Origin: Terebella lapidaria
Lineage: Eukaryota > Annelida > Polychaeta > Terebellida > Terebellidae
Assembly (NCBI GenBank): GCA_949152475.1
Contig: OX424570.1
Coordinates: 24,176,694 to 24,240,693, forward strand
Direction of reading: 5' to 3'
Length of the DNA: 64,000 bases
Shown piece after piece: positions 59,315 through 64,000 of the stretch. Within the stretch, counting starts at the first letter, position 1. The number at the start of each line of letters is the position of its first letter. The position numbers and the translations under genes were made by a program. Below the pieces are notes generated by a model. It did not search any database. It saw only the letters and a list, made by a program, of their open reading frames with translations, and was not told where the DNA came from.

Positions 59315-59988
59315 ACAGTGGCTGATAAGTGACATTGTAAAATTCCTTAATTTTTTCGGAGTAATTTTTACTTGTTCAAAATGGACATAATTTGCGCCAA
59401 AAAAAAACGTTATTTCCGCGTAAATACCGTTATTTCCGTGAAAAAAAATGTTGTTTACGCGTAAATAAAGTTATTTCAGTGTAAGCAAAGCTTTTTCCGC
59501 ATGAATAAAGTTTTTTTACGCGGAAATTACGTTATTTACCCCCAAACGACCAAGGGAAAGATCACAGCACGTGTAGGCAGTATTTGGTTAGTATCACACA
59601 CGGCAGGAGTAAATAATGTTACTTCTGCACAAATAACTATATTTCCACGTAAAAAGCTTTATTTACACAGGAGAAACGTTACTCACGCAGAAATCACAGC
59701 ACGTGTAAACAGTATTTGGTTAGTATCACACACGGCAGGAGTGAATAATGTTACTTCTGCACAAATAACTGTATTTCCACGTAAAAAGCTTTATTTACAC
59801 AGAGGAAACGTTACTTACGCGTAAATAACATTATTTACACGGAAATAACGTTATTCACGCAGGAATAACGTTATCTACCTTATCGACCAAGAGAAAGATA
59901 GAAGCACGTGTAGGCAGTATTAGTATCTCACATACGGCAGGATTACTTCGAGAAGTTTCCATTCGCAATGTCACTTATCAGCCACCGT
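59315..59988. mobile_element. 674-bp MITE with ACGCGT-rich internal repeats
   Basis: The ends are inverted repeats: ACAGTGGCTGATAAGTGACA at left and the inverse of ACGGTGGCTGATAAGTGACA at right. The inside holds many variants of TTTACGCGTAAATAACGTT and a 132-bp direct repeat (59563 and 59695). A CAGTG-type end suggests hAT-like mobilisation, but no clear target duplication was seen. Confidence 0.72.
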
Positions 59989-60979
59989 AGGATTTTGTTT
60001 TATGGGCCTTTTTGAATTTCCGTGTTTGGTTTGATTGAAAGTTACGCGTCATGACAGGTGATGAATTACGTAATCTTCGTGGCTTCTGCCAAATTTTGCC
60101 CCCACGACAACCTGCCCAAGGGTTATTCTTGATTTATCAAGGTATTATAATGAGTGTCCTCACTCAAAATATCATCTTTTTTCTTATTTACTGTCATTGT
60201 TTTATGCGCCGTGAAATTAAAACGAAACCATCATTTGCAAATGTTGCACGGTTAGACAGACTGAATTGATCTTTGATATAGACGTTTATTATTACAAAAT
60301 GTACATGCTTTCAAATGTTTTCATGAAAATGAATACAATACTTAGATCAATATATCAGTAATTGTTGCTGAATTATTTTGGTAGCTTGGAACGTTACCAT
60401 CCTTTGTTTTCAATATGTGATGTATGTCATTTCTTCAGTGCACTCCTGAACGGTCTCCTGCCTCTTTTATCCCATGAAATTGGCATGTGTCGCATATAAA
60501 ATATACATGTACGAGATGACTTGGTCATTGATTTGAGAGGAATTGACAAGAGCACACTCCTGGCACTTTCAAGCTGAAAGGACAAAGTGTGAGTTCAACA
60601 TTCACATAGAACATAAGCACAAGTAATTTACGAACACATACCGGCGAGGACTAACTGTTCCTAATAATATGGTTGACGGCGGTTTGGCATGTGACATGTA
60701 AAACAGGTGTGCCTATTTATATATGTAATTTGTGGAAGTATTAAACAAAGTCATTCACGTGGGGAAAATGCTAGTTTTCATCCTACTGAACTGCGGTGTT
60801 GCGCTTTTTATAGTGATTTCAATTTTATTCTGATACCAGTACATGTGTGCAGAATGTAAAAAAATATTTTGCTAATATAAAGTATGTACACAGTATGAAG
60901 ACACAAAGCAATTGAAAGACATTAACTTATATGCAAATACATACATGTATTAGAAAGAACATACAACATTGTACAATAG
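59989..60979. other. Unassigned intergenic sequence
   Basis: AT-rich, no exon or repeat family recognised. Confidence 0.45.
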
Positions 60980-60993
60980 CGGATAAACAAGAA

Positions 60994-61245
60994 GAAGAAG
61001 AAGAAGGAATGGAGTTTAACGGCACTTTGGGCTCAAGAAGGACATTCCAGTGCCAAACGAGGATATAAAAGTAGTATCAAGAATGATAAAACCGCAAGTC
61101 CTACAATTAGAAATTTGCAGTGAAAAGTAAAAGCTTACAAGATTAACTGTGAAAATATTGACGACTAGATGTAGACTCAAACGAGTTGACTAGATTTGTA
61201 TGTCTAAAAATGAAAATATACCCCAATTTCCCGAAGGAAAATCAC
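60994..61245 (-). mobile_element. Short 3' fragment of the RNase H LINE
   Basis: Matches the 3' end of the element at 54265-56321 (GGCACTTTGGGCTCAAG onward). Flanked by an exact 14-bp duplication CGGATAAACAAGAA at 60980-60993 and 61246-61259. The left end is a (GAA)n tail. A strongly 5'-truncated insertion. Confidence 0.85.
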
Positions 61246-61259
61246 CGGATAAACAAGAA

Positions 61260-63030
61260 ACCGGTCTCCAAATACATACTGTCCTGAGCCAACAAAACCA
61301 AGTTATTTATATAGTCTCAAGGTCCAATGTCAGGCAAAACTGATAAAATCGTATGGAACTTCATGACAATTAATTTGTCGAAGCAATTTAGAGACTATCT
61401 GGGAACTTCGATGAACAAACTCCTAATATCAACAAAAAGGATATGGCATGTGAAAATGGCGTGTGAATATGTGTAAGGATTTCAAAAGGATTGTAGATTT
61501 GATTATATCACACCTAAAATGGAGCTCAAGCTGAGTACACATATGTAGGGATTTTTTTCTACGAACACGATTCAGGCTTTGTCTGATTCAAGAAAGTCGA
61601 TCAAGATCCAACCTATTCACAATAGCTGCTACCAAAATATTGATCTGGTCGTATCCAACTGAAAGTTTAACATATCATGATATAGGAAGTGTCCACATCT
61701 ATGTCGTCTCACTTGATCCAATGTATGACCGCGATGACTACCCTCGGGAGTCATAACTCAGCTGTCAGATATAGTTCAGTCGTCGAACATGTTCCATTTG
61801 GAGCAGTTGACTGCAACATATTATTTATTTTTATGATCGCCAGTAATTCTGTCATTTATATTTCAACTATGTCGATTACATAAGTAACATCCATATAATT
61901 GTTACATTCTTACACGCTTCCAATATTTAGGATCTGACTTTGAGATGATAATTCAAGCTATTACCACAAATACAATCAGATCTTCATGGTGCGAAACGCA
62001 AACTTCAAATACAACATTTTCACAATGAAAAGCCGATGAAATATTTACAACCAAAGCGTCATCGGCGGCAGGTCATACCATTAGTGTGCTCGCGTTCATA
62101 TCTCGCGCCTCATGACCGTTATCACTAGGCAATGTTACAATCTTGTGTGATAATTGCTCCCTGATTCTATTGACTTTTCTCATGATACGTTGCTGTTTTG
62201 TTATTATTACTGATCACTAGTTTTTGATGATTTCCAGGGACGGAAACACCGCGATGACCAGATGGTGCTCGGAAGAGATAATTATGTGATAGACATTGTG
62301 AAGCAATGTGGAAAGATAAATTGAACTTATCAAAAACAGCCAGGCAGTGCAAAAAGATAAATTGAACTGATCAAGACAGTCACGCATTTAAATTATCTCT
62401 AATAATGAAGAACTAATCAAATTGTTTTTTGCCCATCTGCATCATTGGTGTTAACTCGGCTTGGCAAATCCATTATGATTTTCTTGTTTCTAATGCAGTA
62501 GGGTAGAATAATGAAATTCATTCGTTGTTCAAATGCGCTGATCAATCCACATGGTACCGTGTGAGATTTTGGACAAAAATATACTTTCCCAATCTCAAAA
62601 TGTTCCCACGTCTCACTCTCAGACCACAACGTTCAATTTACTGAGAATCCTATAATAATCCTCACTCATTTTCTATTTATTACCATTGTTTCTGTATATT
62701 TGCGTTTTCAGTATGTTTTGCAATATCGCAACTAATCATAAAAATAAACTTCCTTGTTGAAAACGCATCTCGTAGCCGTTCTTTCGACCAATCTCAGGCC
62801 TGAAAATTTAGCTGATTTTTCCTCACAATCATTTCCAATGAGATCTACATGTAGTGAAGTCAGTGAAAAATTAGTGGTGTTATTGTGGTAAAGCGACGAT
62901 ATGAGAACATGTCTGGCAAAATCACATGACTTTCATTTGTCAAGATAAGATCAGATAAGATCAGATAAGATAAGACGATAAGACTCATGGAAGCAGATTA
63001 AAAAAAAACTCTAATCCCCCATCATTATAT
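61260..63030. other. Unassigned intergenic sequence
   Basis: Contains a 25-bp direct repeat around AAAGATAAATTGAACT (62310 and 62355) and a GATAAGATCA microsatellite at 62941-62985. No gene recognised. Confidence 0.45.
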
Positions 63031-63034
63031 TTAA

Positions 63035-63451
63035 GGTAGTTCGCTCCAAACAGTGAGGGGAGGGGTTCAAAGAGTTTTTTAAAATAAATAACTGTGTCAA
63101 CATAATCTAGAGCTTCAAAATGATATATGTTATAGAGTAACTGTTCAGCATCCTAAAACTGAAAAGAAAATAGGGGGTCACCGTATCCGTTCTCATGGAA
63201 AACACGATGCAAGATGTGAATATGGACGAAAAAATGTGCAAAAATGCCAGAATTTATGTCATTTTAGGTAAATATGTGTGATTTTGATCGAATATGTAGA
63301 AGAAACGAGCACTGTGACCCCCTATTTTCTTCTCAGTATTAGGATGCTGATCATTTACTCTATAAAATAATGTCATTTTCAAGAGATAATATTCAAGAAA
63401 TGACTTTTAAATTTTGACTCGCCGTTACCTCCATGTTTGTAGCGGACTACG
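63035..63451. mobile_element. 417-bp MITE with TTAA flanks
   Basis: TTAA at 63031-63034 and 63452-63455. Terminal inverted repeats GGTAGTTCGCTCCAAACA and CGTAGTCCGCTACAAACA. A second, stronger inner inverted repeat (GAAAATAGGGGGTCAC) lies at 63165-63182 and 63316-63335. Confidence 0.75.
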
Positions 63452-63455
63452 TTAA

Positions 63456-64000
63456 TGGCATAAAATCGATCCATTCCATATTCACCATTGGCTCATATAT
63501 ATCATGTTATCTCCCATACTGCCACCACTTGGCATCTTTGTTGACACCACTTTCTGTTTAGGCTGAATAATTTTCAACAGTTTGTCCCATGCACTGTCGT
63601 ACACTTGACTGTCTGAGTCATGCATCATATTGATGGATTCATCATTATTGTAAATTTATGGATTGACATTCAATGGGAGGATTCAATCAACAGATTCAGT
63701 AGATCCTCTGTCAAACGCTGAGGTATCAGGGTTAGAACACCTACCCTTACACATCACCTGGCTTATCAAATGGAACAAAACTCAAACCAAACGCTACACA
63801 ACGCCACCAGCCGATTTATAGGAGTTAAGATTGACGGCTTCAAATAATGGTTCCCTATAGGTAATCAAATCATGTATCAAATTAAACGTTAACGACCGTG
63901 AAATTCGTGTTCTCAGTCATTTTTTATCACAAGCTATGAATTTGTCTGAAACTACCAACAATACTAGGAACACACAGTGATGTGTTAACCTTTACCGAAA
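63456..64000. other. Unassigned sequence at the right edge
   Basis: No coding or repeat feature recognised. Confidence 0.4.

Noticed and set aside
59501-59824. 107-codon open frame with two repeated halves
   Set aside because: Falls inside the ACGCGT MITE and merely translates its 132-bp direct repeat.

Overview
The window is animal nuclear DNA: AT-rich, with GT-AG introns, small phase-1 exons, many non-LTR retrotransposons and MITE-like repeats. Lectin-domain repertoire and repeat style suggest a lophotrochozoan, most likely a marine mollusc; this is an inference from gene content, not a species identification. No tRNA, rRNA, CRISPR or bacterial-type operon was seen.

The real genes belong to two families. 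(1) Three paralogous cell-surface lectin receptors, here SUEL-R1 (1-3079, +, 5' end outside the window), SUEL-R2 (17473-39313, -) and SUEL-R3 (45392-59243, -). Each domain is a divergent SUEL/rhamnose-binding-lectin-like module of about 100 residues carried by a single exon that starts and ends in phase 1. R3 reads end to end: a signal-peptide exon, five lectin-like domains (X, Y, A, B, C), a Ser/Thr-rich stalk, a hydrophobic segment and a stop three residues later, 605 residues in all. R1 instead has a full transmembrane segment and a tail of about 180 residues with tyrosine motifs. (2) Two paralogous secreted-type lectins, PAN-CTL1 (9831-11169, +) and PAN-CTL2 (40489-41765, +), each a PAN/Apple domain joined to a C-type lectin domain with a QPD motif.

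Layout: R1 (+), LINE and repeats, PAN-CTL1 (+), R2 (-), PAN-CTL2 (+), R3 (-). The pair PAN-CTL plus SUEL-R is a tandem segmental duplication: unit 1 about 9.35-39.4 kb, unit 2 about 40.06-59.3 kb. The copies differ in lesions and in insertions. PAN-CTL2 has lost its signal peptide, R2 has a 1-nt frameshift in one lectin exon and a shortened C-terminal hydrophobic segment, and unit 1 gained a 3.4-kb CACTG-ended DNA element that unit 2 lacks.

The large introns hold the repeats. R2's intron of about 15 kb contains a directly duplicated block with a Crypton-like tyrosine-recombinase fragment and a LINE. One copy has a 995-bp TTAA-flanked insertion and the other preserves the empty site. R3's introns contain a 975-bp tandem duplication, arrays of 134-bp units dense in nuclear-receptor half-sites, and a LINE with 13-bp target duplications. 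The last 4.7 kb (59.3-64 kb) holds only MITEs, a LINE fragment and unassigned sequence.

Working model: a small, actively rearranging carbohydrate-recognition cluster, probably immune or self/non-self related. It has a signalling-tail receptor, tailless (possibly GPI-anchored) relatives and linked PAN/C-type lectins. The function is inferred from domains only.
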